The translations under genes were made by a program, and so were the position numbers. This document shows positions 1-7,169 of a DNA stretch of 28,614 nucleotides, piece after piece (the stretch's first letter is position 1; each line of letters opens with the position of its first letter). Source of the stretch: CAYORM01 sp964406375 (lineage in GTDB: Bacteria; Pseudomonadota; Alphaproteobacteria; DSM-16000; Inquilinaceae); NCBI GenBank assembly GCA_964406375.1, contig CAYORM010000036.1, positions 1 to 28,614 on the forward strand, read 5' to 3'. The notes below the pieces were generated by a model that was not told where the DNA came from, did not search any database, and worked only from the letters and a program-made list of their open reading frames with translations.

Positions 1-140
1 CGCAGCGTGGTCGTCTTGCCGCAGCCCGAAGGCCCGACCAGCACCACGAACTCGCGATCATCGATCTCGAGATCGAGCTCCGGGATCACGACGACGTCGC
101 CGAAGCTCTTGGTGACACGTTCGAGGGTGACGCGGGCCAT
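1..140 (-). CDS. carbohydrate ABC transporter ATP-binding protein (MalK/UgpC type), N-terminal part
   Basis: This is the first 46 codons of an ATPase gene that continues beyond the left edge. The visible protein starts MARVTLERVTKSFGD and reaches a complete Walker A motif, GPSGCGKTT, the form typical of the MalK/UgpC/MsmK family that powers carbohydrate importers. The start ATG (138-140, read on the minus strand) fits the family N-terminus exactly. It lies 96 nt after the binding-protein gene and is the fourth gene of the operon. It would bind ATP at the cytoplasmic face of the two permeases encoded upstream. The Q-loop, signature and regulatory domain cannot be seen, so the subfamily and substrate stay open. 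Confidence 0.92.
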   Translation of the reverse strand, partial: MARVTLERVTKSFGDVVVIPELDLEIDDREFVVLVGPSGCGKTTTL

Positions 141-185
141 GGGCGATCCGACAGAAGGAATAGAGAGCGAAACCGTGGCGAAGGA

Positions 186-219
186 CGGCTCCCGCCGCCG
201 CATCCGGCGGCAGGAGCCG
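186..219 (-). promoter_or_regulatory. GC-rich stem-loop between binding-protein and ATPase genes
   Basis: A 7-bp outer stem (186-192 with 213-219) and a 7-bp inner stem (194-200 with 205-211) are separated by one C/A mismatch and capped by the loop CATC. On the minus strand no T-run follows, so a factor-independent terminator is unlikely. It more probably protects the 3' end of the binding-protein message or acts as a partial stop before the ATPase gene. Confidence 0.7.
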
Positions 220-236
220 GTCTCAGCCGACGCCGA

Positions 237-1691
237 TCACTCGAGCGGCGGCAGCCCCATCGACGCGCGATAGGCGGCGAGTTGGGCCTCGCGGCCGAAC
301 TCGTCGGTCAGCGCATTCCACTGCTCGGCGATGGCGTCGAGCGCCTCCTGCGGCTCCACCTCGCCGGCGAGCGCCTTGGACAGCTCGATCTCCAGCACCT
401 CTGTGTAGGAGAAATAGCCCGGCAGCCGCATGTCGAGCGCGACGTTCGGGGCCTCGAGGCTCTCACGCTGAGCGGCGAGATAGCTCAGCGCCTCCCCTTC
501 CGTCATCTTCTCGAGCCAGCGATCCGGCTCGAAATGGCTGAAGCGGTACGGGTTGACGCCCGAGCCGCCGGTCACGGTGGCGATGCCGCTGTTCTCGGGG
601 TTCGACAGCCATTCGACGAAATGCCAGGCCGCCTCGACATTCGGCGTCGCCGCCGGCACCGCCGCCTGCCAGCCGCCGAACGCCATGAAGGGCGAGTAGA
701 CGACCTCGTCAAAACTGTCCCACTGACCGCTCTTGTAGTTCCAGATCTCCCTTGTCCCGGGGGTCAGCGCCGAACCGGTATTCCCCGCGACCACGGACTG
801 GGTGGGATCGGAGGCGATGACGCCGGTGTCGCCCCAGTCGAAGTTCATCGCCGACTGGCCGCCGGCGAAGGCCGTGCGGATGTCACCCGAGGTGAAGTTC
901 AGCGCGCCCGGCGGCGAATACTGGACGGACCGGATGTAGTCTTCCAGCGCCCGCAGCCATCCCTCGTTGTTGACCTGGGCATCCATCGTCTCCGGGTCGA
1001 AGAACATGCTGCCCGGATTGTCCGGATGGTTGGTGTAGGAGGCGGCATGGGTGAAGAAGAACCAGAACTGCTGCCCGCCGCGGCGGAACGCCTCGGCCGT
1101 ACCCCAGATCCCCTCCTCCGGACGGGTGAAGAACTCGGCGATGTCGTAATATTCCTCCCAGGTGGTCGGCGGTGCCAGATCGTAGCCGTAGCGCTCCTTG
1201 AAGGCGGCCTGCTCCTCCGGGTCGTCGAACAGATCGGTGCGGTAGGACAGGGTGTGGAGGTCACCGTCGATCGTCTGGCTGATATGCTGGCCGTCCCAGA
1301 CCATCAGCCGGTCGCGATAGACCGGCGCGATGTCCTCCCAGGCCTCACCCTCGCGCACCCAGTCCGGCATCGGTGCCAGATAGGGGGCGAAATCAGGGGT
1401 CCAGGCCGGGGCGAAGGTGATGACGTCGAAGGTCGCCTCACCCGCCACCATCGCCGTCAGATATTTCGGATAGAGCTCGCCGAAGGGGAACTCGACGACA
1501 TTGACGGTGCCGCAGGTCTGCTCCTGCCAGGTGTCGCCGGCCATGCGCACGGCGAGCGCGATGAACGGGCCGGTCTGCGCACCGGCGGTAAGCGTGACGC
1601 CCGAGAAATCCGGATCGCAGGCCAGCGCGGCGCCCGAGCCGGCGGTCACCAGGAGGCCCGCCCCCACGGATGCCAGTAGCAGCTTCCTCAT
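237..1691 (-). CDS. carbohydrate ABC transporter substrate-binding protein
   Basis: This 484-residue periplasmic binding protein (family 1 extracellular solute-binding type) captures the substrate for the adjacent permeases. The start at 1691 is preferred because GGGAGGA lies about 9 nt upstream and it opens a classic signal peptide (MRKLL, hydrophobic core, ALA cleavage before Cys25). The frame is open further upstream, but that would overlap the permease gene and spoil the signal. Cys25 would be the first mature residue; with Cys60 it could form a disulfide. The lipobox is poor (ALAC, Ala at -3), so a lipoprotein is less likely. The body is rich in Trp, Tyr and Phe, as expected for sugar stacking. 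It is the third gene, 35 nt after the second permease, an unusual order because binding-protein genes more often come first. The substrate is unknown. Confidence 0.9.
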   Translation of the reverse strand: MRKLLLASVGAGLLVTAGSGAALACDPDFSGVTLTAGAQTGPFIALAVRMAGDTWQEQTCGTVNVVEFPFGELYPKYLTAMVAGEATFDVITFAPAWTPDFAPYLAPMPDWVREGEAWEDIAPVYRDRLMVWDGQHISQTIDGDLHTLSYRTDLFDDPEEQAAFKERYGYDLAPPTTWEEYYDIAEFFTRPEEGIWGTAEAFRRGGQQFWFFFTHAASYTNHPDNPGSMFFDPETMDAQVNNEGWLRALEDYIRSVQYSPPGALNFTSGDIRTAFAGGQSAMNFDWGDTGVIASDPTQSVVAGNTGSALTPGTREIWNYKSGQWDSFDEVVYSPFMAFGGWQAAVPAATPNVEAAWHFVEWLSNPENSGIATVTGGSGVNPYRFSHFEPDRWLEKMTEGEALSYLAAQRESLEAPNVALDMRLPGYFSYTEVLEIELSKALAGEVEPQEALDAIAEQWNALTDEFGREAQLAAYRASMGLPPLE

Positions 1692-1726
1692 TGTCCCAGT
1701 TCCTCCCAATTCTGCTTCTTGAGCGA

Positions 1727-2758
1727 TCAACGGATGCTTCCCAGGAGGAGGCCCGATCGCATGAGCCTCGCCAGGAGCGCCGCCATCACGATCATCGGCG
1801 CGATGGCCACCATCGCGGCGGCGGAGATCGCCCACCACTCGTCGCCGCGATAGGAATTCTGGCCGGAGAGAAGGATCGGCAGGGTCTGCCATTTCGAGCT
1901 GGTCAGGAGCAGCGCGAACAGGAACTCGTTCCAGACGAAGCTCAGCGTGATCATCGAGGTGGCGATCAGGCCCGGCCGCGCCATCGGCATCACGATCTCG
2001 AGGAAGATGCGGTAGCGCGGCACATTGTCGATCAGCGCCGCCTCCTCGATCTCGACCGGCAGCGCCTGGAAGAAGTCGCGCATCAACCAGACCACGATCG
2101 GCAGCGAGAACGCCGTGTAGCAGAGCGTCAGCCCCCAGAAGCTGTCGAGCAACGGCACGCCGACCCTGCCCATCTCCGAGTACATCAGATAGAGCGCGAA
2201 GGCGGTGACGATCGGCGGGAACATGCGCTGGCTGACGAACCAGAAGATGGCGTCATCATTGCCGAGCACCGGCCCCGGCAGCCGGAACCGGTTGGCGAGG
2301 ATCGACAGCACGAGCGCGCCGGGAAAGGCGATCGCCATCGCCGTCAGCCGGCTGAACCCGGCCGCACCGGTCAGCACCACATAGCCGCCGATCGCGACCA
2401 CCGCGAAGACGACACCAGCGAGCAGGCGGATCTGGAAGCGGAACCGCACCAGCGCATAGGCCGCCATCGAGCCGATGAGCACCGCAAGAACAGTGGAGGC
2501 CAGCCCGACATAGGTGGAGTTCAAGAAGGGCGTGACGAAATCGCCACGGATGCCCGACCAGGCGTCGATCCAGGCCTGCACCGTCGGCGTGAAATCGACC
2601 CAGGGAATGTAGGTGGGCCCCTGATTCACCGCCGGCGGCGGCTTGAACGAGGTGACGAGCGCCCACCAGACCGGGAACATCGTCACCAGGAACCAGAACA
2701 GGCAGAGCAGGAAGACGAAGGGCCGCGCCAGCAGCCCGCGGCGGGCGCCCGCGCTCAT
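1727..2758 (-). CDS. carbohydrate ABC transporter permease (MalG type) with extra hydrophobic insert
   Basis: This is an inner-membrane permease subunit of the MalG family. The EAA coupling motif (EEAALIDNVPRYR, about residues 238-250) is the contact for the ATPase, and MFPP at 179-182 is a family hallmark. It is 343 residues long, whereas MalG-type subunits are usually about 270-290. The excess is a block at roughly 111-168, between the RFRF segment and the MFPP helix, containing two hydrophobic stretches (about 112-134 and 139-155). Its ATG overlaps the stop of the upstream permease gene as ATGA, so the two subunits are translationally coupled. The two would form the heterodimeric channel. 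The frame is intact, so the insert is not a frameshift artefact. Confidence 0.9.
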   Translation of the reverse strand: MSAGARRGLLARPFVFLLCLFWFLVTMFPVWWALVTSFKPPPAVNQGPTYIPWVDFTPTVQAWIDAWSGIRGDFVTPFLNSTYVGLASTVLAVLIGSMAAYALVRFRFQIRLLAGVVFAVVAIGGYVVLTGAAGFSRLTAMAIAFPGALVLSILANRFRLPGPVLGNDDAIFWFVSQRMFPPIVTAFALYLMYSEMGRVGVPLLDSFWGLTLCYTAFSLPIVVWLMRDFFQALPVEIEEAALIDNVPRYRIFLEIVMPMARPGLIATSMITLSFVWNEFLFALLLTSSKWQTLPILLSGQNSYRGDEWWAISAAAMVAIAPMIVMAALLARLMRSGLLLGSIR

Positions 2759-3624
2759 CGACGCTTCTCCAGATGCGGCTTGAGGATGGCGAGGTAGACG
2801 ACGCCGAAGACGACGATGACGATGAGGAACAGGAAGCTCAGTGCCGAGGTGTAGCCCAGGTTGAACTTCTTGAAGCCCTCCTGATAGGCGAAGAGCGTCA
2901 GCGTCTCCGTCGAAACGCCGGGGCCGCCGCCGGTGAGCACGAAGACCGTGTCCATGATCTTGAAGCTCTCGACGATGCGGATGAAGACCACGGCGGCCGA
3001 AATCGGCAGCAGCATCGGGAAGGTGATGCCCCAGAACTGCTGCCAGGCCGAGGCGTTCTCGAGCTGCGCCGCCTCATAGACATCCTGCGGCAGGCTGGCG
3101 AGACCGGCCAGCAGCATCAGGATGATGAACGGCGTCCACTGCCAGACCTCGATGAAGATGATGGTCCCCAGCGCCCAGTTGGCATCCGTCAGGAAAGGCA
3201 GGTTGGGCAGCCCGAAGGCGGTGAAGAGGTGATTGACCGGGCCGACCGTCGAATGGAACAGCATCCGGCCGACCAGCGCGACGGCGATCGGCGCCATCAG
3301 CATCGGCAGGAGGAAGCCGACACGGAAGAGGCGCTCGCCCGGGACCCTGGAATGCAGCGCCAAGGCGACCGCAAAGCCGATCACGTACTGGATGGCGACA
3401 GAGATGAAGACGATCAGCGCTGTCGTTCCGACGGTCGACCAAAAGCGCGCGTTCGACAGAAGCGAGCCATAATTGTCGAACCACACGAACCGCGGCGGCG
3501 CCGGCGGGACGAGCCGCATGCTCTGGAAGCTGATCGTCAGCGAGTAGATGAGCGGAAAGATCCCGACCAGCAGGACCACGAGGAAGGCCGGCCAGATGAA
3601 CACGTATTTGACGGGATCACGCAC
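2755..3624 (-). CDS. carbohydrate ABC transporter permease (MalF type)
   Basis: This is the first gene of the operon, an inner-membrane permease of the MalF/UgpA type. From the GTG at 3624 the protein is 289 residues, the usual family size. It begins VRDPVKYVFIWPAFL with the first membrane segment directly after. The EAA motif is visible as DVYEAAQLENAS followed by an F-P-M segment, and VFVLTGGGPG is another conserved family stretch. The GTG start is chosen because AGGGGAG precedes it closely. The longer reading from 3771 would add about 49 Arg/Gly-rich residues with no resemblance to the family. It pairs with the MalG-type subunit through a 4-nt stop/start overlap. Confidence 0.9.
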   Translation of the reverse strand: MRDPVKYVFIWPAFLVVLLVGIFPLIYSLTISFQSMRLVPPAPPRFVWFDNYGSLLSNARFWSTVGTTALIVFISVAIQYVIGFAVALALHSRVPGERLFRVGFLLPMLMAPIAVALVGRMLFHSTVGPVNHLFTAFGLPNLPFLTDANWALGTIIFIEVWQWTPFIILMLLAGLASLPQDVYEAAQLENASAWQQFWGITFPMLLPISAAVVFIRIVESFKIMDTVFVLTGGGPGVSTETLTLFAYQEGFKKFNLGYTSALSFLFLIVIVVFGVVYLAILKPHLEKRR

Positions 3625-3851
3625 GGGCTCCCCTTGACCTCCCTGACCGCCACCGGTTCGTGAGGCGCGAGCCGCCCGCCTTCGGCGGAGCAGAGTTGCG
3701 CGCCCACCGGTTGGATTTTGCAACTGTCCTACGCTAAATCGGATCGTCCGTGCAAGCATCGGTCCGCGCAATTCGTCCTACAACTGACCGGTCGGCGCGG
3801 AGCATGACGGAAGGCGGTGAAAAACCGCATCAGCTACGGAAGGATGAAGCC
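3625..3851. promoter_or_regulatory. divergent intergenic region, presumed promoters
   Basis: This gap lies between the minus-strand ABC operon and the plus-strand HAD gene, so both transcripts should start here. The 3705-3745 part is less GC-rich than its surroundings and holds a short inverted repeat, GTTG (3710-3713) and CAAC (3721-3724). I cannot assign convincing -35/-10 pairs. No gene is visible unless the HAD gene starts upstream at 3804. Confidence 0.4.
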
Positions 3852-4526
3852 TTGGCCATTGCCTTCGACGCCGTGATCTTCGACTGCGACGGCGTGCTCG
3901 TCGACAGCGAGATTCTCGCCTGCCGGGCGGTGGCTGAACTCATCGCGCATTACGAGCCGCGTGCCCCGGTGGCCGAGCTCGTCGAGCGTCTGGTCGGCAC
4001 GCCGGACGAAATGATCATCAAGGCGGTGGCGGCCCAGTACGGCACGCACTTCCCGGCCGACATCCGCCAGCGCGCCGTCGATGCGATCGACGCGGTGCTG
4101 GCCGAGGGGCTCGAGCCGATTCCAGGCGTCGCCGATGCGATCGGCCGGCTGCCGGTGCCGAAGGCGGTCGCCTCCAACAGTCACTTCCGGCGCGTGACGC
4201 GATCGCTGGCGATCGCCGGCATCACCGACGCGTTCGGTGACCACGTCTATACACCGGAGGTCGTCGAGCGGCCGAAGCCGGCGCCCGATCTCTATCTTCT
4301 TGCCGCCGAAAGGCTCGGCGTGCCGCCGGCACGCTGCGCCGTCATCGAGGACAGTGTCCCCGGCTCGACCGCGGGGCTCGCCGCGGGGATGACGGTGATC
4401 GGCTTCCTCGGCGGCAGCCACATCCGCGCGGGCCACGAGGCGCAGCTCCGCGACGCGGGGGTGGGCCTGTTCTGTCCGGACATGGCGTCGCTGCCGAGCG
4501 TCCTGTCGATCGCCGCCGCCGCCTGA
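3852..4526 (+). CDS. HAD-superfamily phosphatase (phosphoglycolate phosphatase / beta-phosphoglucomutase-like)
   Basis: This is a cytoplasmic HAD hydrolase of about 224 residues. Motif I is VIFDCDGVLVDSE near the N-terminus, whose first Asp is the nucleophile. Motif II is the Ser in AVASNSH, the motif III Lys is in ERPKPAPDLY, and motif IV is VIEDSVPGSTAG. Length and cap placement suit subfamily IA small-metabolite phosphatases or mutases. I prefer the TTG at 3852: GGAAGG lies 8 nt upstream and the protein then begins a few residues before the first strand, as in relatives. An ATG at 3804 in the same frame would add 16 residues and has only GGAG very close to it. The substrate cannot be deduced; the divergent sugar transporter makes a sugar phosphate a reasonable guess. 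Confidence 0.88.
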   Translation: MAIAFDAVIFDCDGVLVDSEILACRAVAELIAHYEPRAPVAELVERLVGTPDEMIIKAVAAQYGTHFPADIRQRAVDAIDAVLAEGLEPIPGVADAIGRLPVPKAVASNSHFRRVTRSLAIAGITDAFGDHVYTPEVVERPKPAPDLYLLAAERLGVPPARCAVIEDSVPGSTAGLAAGMTVIGFLGGSHIRAGHEAQLRDAGVGLFCPDMASLPSVLSIAAAA

Positions 4527-4552
4527 CGGCCGGCCTCCGCCTGCCAGCCGCG

Positions 4553-4573
4553 CCCGTCCCGAAAGGGGTCGGG
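4553..4573 (+). terminator. stem-loop after the HAD gene
   Basis: CCCG (4553-4556) pairs with CGGG (4570-4573). TCCC (4557-4560) pairs with GGGG (4565-4568) including one G-U pair, with a single bulged T and a stable GAAA loop. It lies 27 nt past the HAD stop codon. No U-tract follows, so it may only protect the 3' end or assist Rho. Confidence 0.5.
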
Positions 4574-4677
4574 CCATCTCGACAGGTGATTTTGCGCCCC
4601 GCCGGTATCATCATGGCGGCCTGTCCTTGGTGGCTCTGCCACCGGGTCGGGGGCTCGGGCTGGGAAGGAGGCTGGTG

Positions 4678-5502
4678 ATGACGGTGATCTGGCGGGACAT
4701 GGACCGGGCAGCGCTGGATGCGGGCTACAACAACCGCGCGGCGGTTCCCGATGCCGACCGCTATCTCACGGAATGGAGCGAACGCTCGGCGGAGATCCGC
4801 GCCGCCCGGCCGTTCCGGGAGAATGTCCGCTTCGGTCCCAACCCCGCCGAGACGATGGACATCTTCCCGGCGCACAATCCCAACGCGCCTTTCGTCCTGT
4901 TCATCCATGGCGGATATTGGCGTGCGCTCGACAAATCCGACTTCAGCTTCATCGTCGATGGGCCGATGTCGCACGGATTCAGTGTCGGCCTCGTGAATTA
5001 CACGCTGGCGCCACAGGCCCGGGTCGAGGAGATCGTCGCCGAGATCCGTCGGGCGGTCGACTGGCTCGCCACCAAGGAGGCGCCGGGCCGGGCGATCTAT
5101 GTCGTCGGCCATTCGGCCGGCGGCCATCTGACCGCCATGGCGATGGGCCACCCGGCCGTGCGCGGGGCGCTGGCGATCAGCGGCATCTATGATCTCGAAC
5201 CCATCCGGCTCTCCTGGCTGAACGAGGAGCTGCGTCTCGATGCGGCCGAGGTCGAGCGGATCAGCCCGATCCGCCATCTGCCCGAACAGTCGGCGCCGCT
5301 GCTGCTCAGCGTCGGCGCCGACGAGCTGCCCGAGTTGCGCCGCCAGTCGGCGGAGTACTGGTGTGCCTGGGCGATGCGCGGCCTGCCGGGAATGATGGCT
5401 TCGATGGCCGGCGAGAATCACTTCTCAATCGTCGAGGATTTCGCACGGCCGGAAGGGCAGCAGACCCGCATGCTCGCCGAACTCGCCGGACAGCTCTCCT
5501 GA
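4678..5502 (+). CDS. alpha/beta hydrolase, arylformamidase (kynurenine formamidase)-like
   Basis: This is a cytoplasmic serine hydrolase of 274 residues. HGGYW (77-81) is the oxyanion-hole motif typical of arylformamidase-like esterases, and GHSAGGH (144-150) holds the nucleophile Ser146. Asp215 (SVGADE) and His248 (ENHFS) complete a plausible triad. Eukaryotic-type kynurenine formamidase has this fold and motif; most bacteria use the unrelated metal-dependent KynB. No other tryptophan-degradation gene (kynA, kynU) is nearby, so the substrate could be another ester or formamide. The ATG at 4678 is chosen because GGAAGGAGG lies just upstream; an in-frame upstream start at 4627 lacks such a site. 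Confidence 0.82.
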   Translation: MTVIWRDMDRAALDAGYNNRAAVPDADRYLTEWSERSAEIRAARPFRENVRFGPNPAETMDIFPAHNPNAPFVLFIHGGYWRALDKSDFSFIVDGPMSHGFSVGLVNYTLAPQARVEEIVAEIRRAVDWLATKEAPGRAIYVVGHSAGGHLTAMAMGHPAVRGALAISGIYDLEPIRLSWLNEELRLDAAEVERISPIRHLPEQSAPLLLSVGADELPELRRQSAEYWCAWAMRGLPGMMASMAGENHFSIVEDFARPEGQQTRMLAELAGQLS

Positions 5503-5504
5503 CC

Positions 5505-5527
5505 GGCCGGTCGCAGGACCACCGGCC
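5505..5527 (+). terminator. stem-loop after the hydrolase gene
   Basis: GGCCGGT (5505-5511) pairs perfectly with ACCGGCC (5521-5527) around a 9-nt loop, starting 2 nt after the hydrolase stop codon. The left side is also part of a perfect 12-bp palindrome at 5501-5512. There is no clear T-run after it. Confidence 0.45.
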
Positions 5528-5629
5528 GATTCTGAGCGGCACACATCACCTCCGCGCTTGCCCGGGCGGGCCGGGAGCCCCATAACCACTCCGCGAAACC
5601 GATCGGTCAATTTTCCTCGGAGAAGTCGG

Positions 5630-7096
5630 ATGCAGTCGCGGTCTGAGGTTTCGAGCCGACGGCCCGCAGGGCCCTCGCGTCGCGGCTTCCTCCTGGCCAG
5701 CCTGTCCGGCCTGACGCTCGCCGCCTGCGGTGCGGTGGGCCCGGACTTCTTCTCGCCGGTCCTCGAAACGCCGATCGAATGGCGGGGCCCGCTGCCGTCG
5801 ATGAGCGACAACCCGGTCGATCTCGCCACATGGTGGCAGGGCTTCGACGACGAGCGGATGACCAGCCTGATCACCCGGGCGATCACCAACAATCTCGACC
5901 TGCAGATCGCGCAGAGCCGGGTGCGGGAGGCGCGTGCACTCTATCGGCAGGCGGCGGCGGGACGGCTTCCGAGCGCCAGCATCGGCAGTGACTACACCTA
6001 TCGCGCGACCGATGTGACCCCCGACCCGCTGCATCTGCAGACCGGCGACACCCAGCTGTTCGACGCCAGCTTCGACGCCTCCTGGGAGCTGGACATCTTC
6101 GGCGGCACGCGTCGCGCGATCGAGGCGGCCGAGGCCGGCGCCCAGGCGGAGGTCGAGGCCCGGCGCGACGTGCTGGTCTCGCTGACCGCGGAGGTCGCGA
6201 CCAACTACATCGAGCTGCGCGGCGCACAGCGGCGACTGGCCCTCGCTCGCGAATCGCTGTCGACCCAGCGCCAGACCCAGGATCTCGTCAACGAACAGGT
6301 CTCGGCGGGTGTCGCGACCGATCTCGACCTCGCCCGGGCCCGGGCGCTGGTCGCCAGCACCAGCGCGCAGATCCCCGGACTCGAGGCGCAGATCCAGGCC
6401 TCGATCAACCGCCTCTCGGTGCTGCTCGGCCTTCCGCCCGGGGCGCTGCAGGAGGAGCTCGAGCGCCCGCGTGCCATTCCCGTCGCCATCATCCGCTCAC
6501 GCGTCGGCGTTCCGGCCGACCTCTTGCGGCGGCGCCCCGATCTGCGGCGCGCCGAGCGGCTGCTGGCCCAGTCGACCGCGAATATCGGCGTGGCGGTGGC
6601 CGAGCTCTATCCGAAGTTTTCGATCCCGGCGCGGCTCAGCTTCGCCGCCGCCGGCATCGGCACCTCCCAGGTCGTCGAGACACTGGTGAGCACGCTCTCG
6701 GCGGCGCTGCAGATGACGGTCTTCGACGGTGGTGCCCGTTCGGCGGCGGTCGACGCGGCGGAGGAGCGGCAGACCCAGGCGCTGCTCACCTACCGGCAGA
6801 CCCTGCTACTTGCCCTCGAGGAGGCCGAGAATGCCCTCGTCAATTATCGCGAGGCGGTGCGGCGGCGTCAGTCTCTTGCCAGTGCGGTGAGCGCCTATCG
6901 CGAGGCCTATAATCTCGCCAACGAGCTGTATCGCGAAGGCGCCGCCGGCTTCCTCGACGTGCTCGACGCCCAGCGGGAACTCACCTCCGCGCTGCAGAAC
7001 CTCGCCGTCGCGGAAACCGACGTCTCGAGCCGGCTCGTCGCCGTCTACAAGGCTTTGGGCGGCGGCTGGAGCGAGGCGGACGAGATCCGCGATTAG
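5630..7096 (+). CDS. outer-membrane efflux lipoprotein (NodT/OprM, TolC-like family)
   Basis: This 488-residue trimeric outer-membrane channel protein is of the resistance-nodulation efflux type. Two copies of the OEP domain are apparent: WWQGFDDERMTSLI..NNLDL near the N-terminus, and repeated coiled-coil segments such as ANYIELRGAQRRLALARESL and GVATDLDLARARA. RRRPDLRRAERLL is the classic NodT-family signature. Cys33 sits in a lipobox (LAAC), so it should be lipid-anchored. The signal region contains SRRGFLL (16-22), close to the twin-arginine consensus, unlike the usual Sec signals of this family. The ATG at 5630 has GGAG 7 nt upstream. No inner-membrane pump or periplasmic adaptor lies beside it, so its partners are encoded elsewhere. 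It ends at a shared terminator with the converging heparinase-like gene. Confidence 0.9.
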   Translation: MQSRSEVSSRRPAGPSRRGFLLASLSGLTLAACGAVGPDFFSPVLETPIEWRGPLPSMSDNPVDLATWWQGFDDERMTSLITRAITNNLDLQIAQSRVREARALYRQAAAGRLPSASIGSDYTYRATDVTPDPLHLQTGDTQLFDASFDASWELDIFGGTRRAIEAAEAGAQAEVEARRDVLVSLTAEVATNYIELRGAQRRLALARESLSTQRQTQDLVNEQVSAGVATDLDLARARALVASTSAQIPGLEAQIQASINRLSVLLGLPPGALQEELERPRAIPVAIIRSRVGVPADLLRRRPDLRRAERLLAQSTANIGVAVAELYPKFSIPARLSFAAAGIGTSQVVETLVSTLSAALQMTVFDGGARSAAVDAAEERQTQALLTYRQTLLLALEEAENALVNYREAVRRRQSLASAVSAYREAYNLANELYREGAAGFLDVLDAQRELTSALQNLAVAETDVSSRLVAVYKALGGGWSEADEIRD

Positions 7097-7121
7097 CGAC
7101 GTCCGGCGGAGGCATCGGGCA

Positions 7122-7161
7122 GGATCGCAGGCGCCCGGCGCCCTGCCGGTCCCTGCGATCC
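7122..7161. terminator. bidirectional terminator-like hairpin between converging genes
   Basis: A perfect 10-bp stem (7122-7131 with 7152-7161) encloses a second 5-bp stem (7135-7139 with 7145-7149, loop GCCCT). It fills most of the 73-nt gap between the stops of the TolC-like gene (plus) and the heparinase-like gene (minus). The symmetry lets it act on both transcripts; no long T-run is present on either side. Confidence 0.7.
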
Positions 7162-7169
7162 GTCACCGT

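Noticed and set aside
282..2797. Long open frames on the plus strand (282-1679 and 1670-2797) opposite the ABC operon
   Set aside because: They are antisense shadows caused by high GC at third positions; the translations are Arg/Gly/His/Asp-rich with no domains, while the minus strand encodes clear ABC proteins.
2773..3663. Plus-strand frame of 296 codons opposite the MalF-type permease
   Set aside because: Acidic/basic low-complexity translation, no ribosome site, fully opposite a convincing membrane protein.
3711..3740. Possible promoter boxes in the HAD/ABC divergent region (TTGCAA and TAAATC)
   Set aside because: The spacing is about 11 nt, too short for a sigma-70 promoter.
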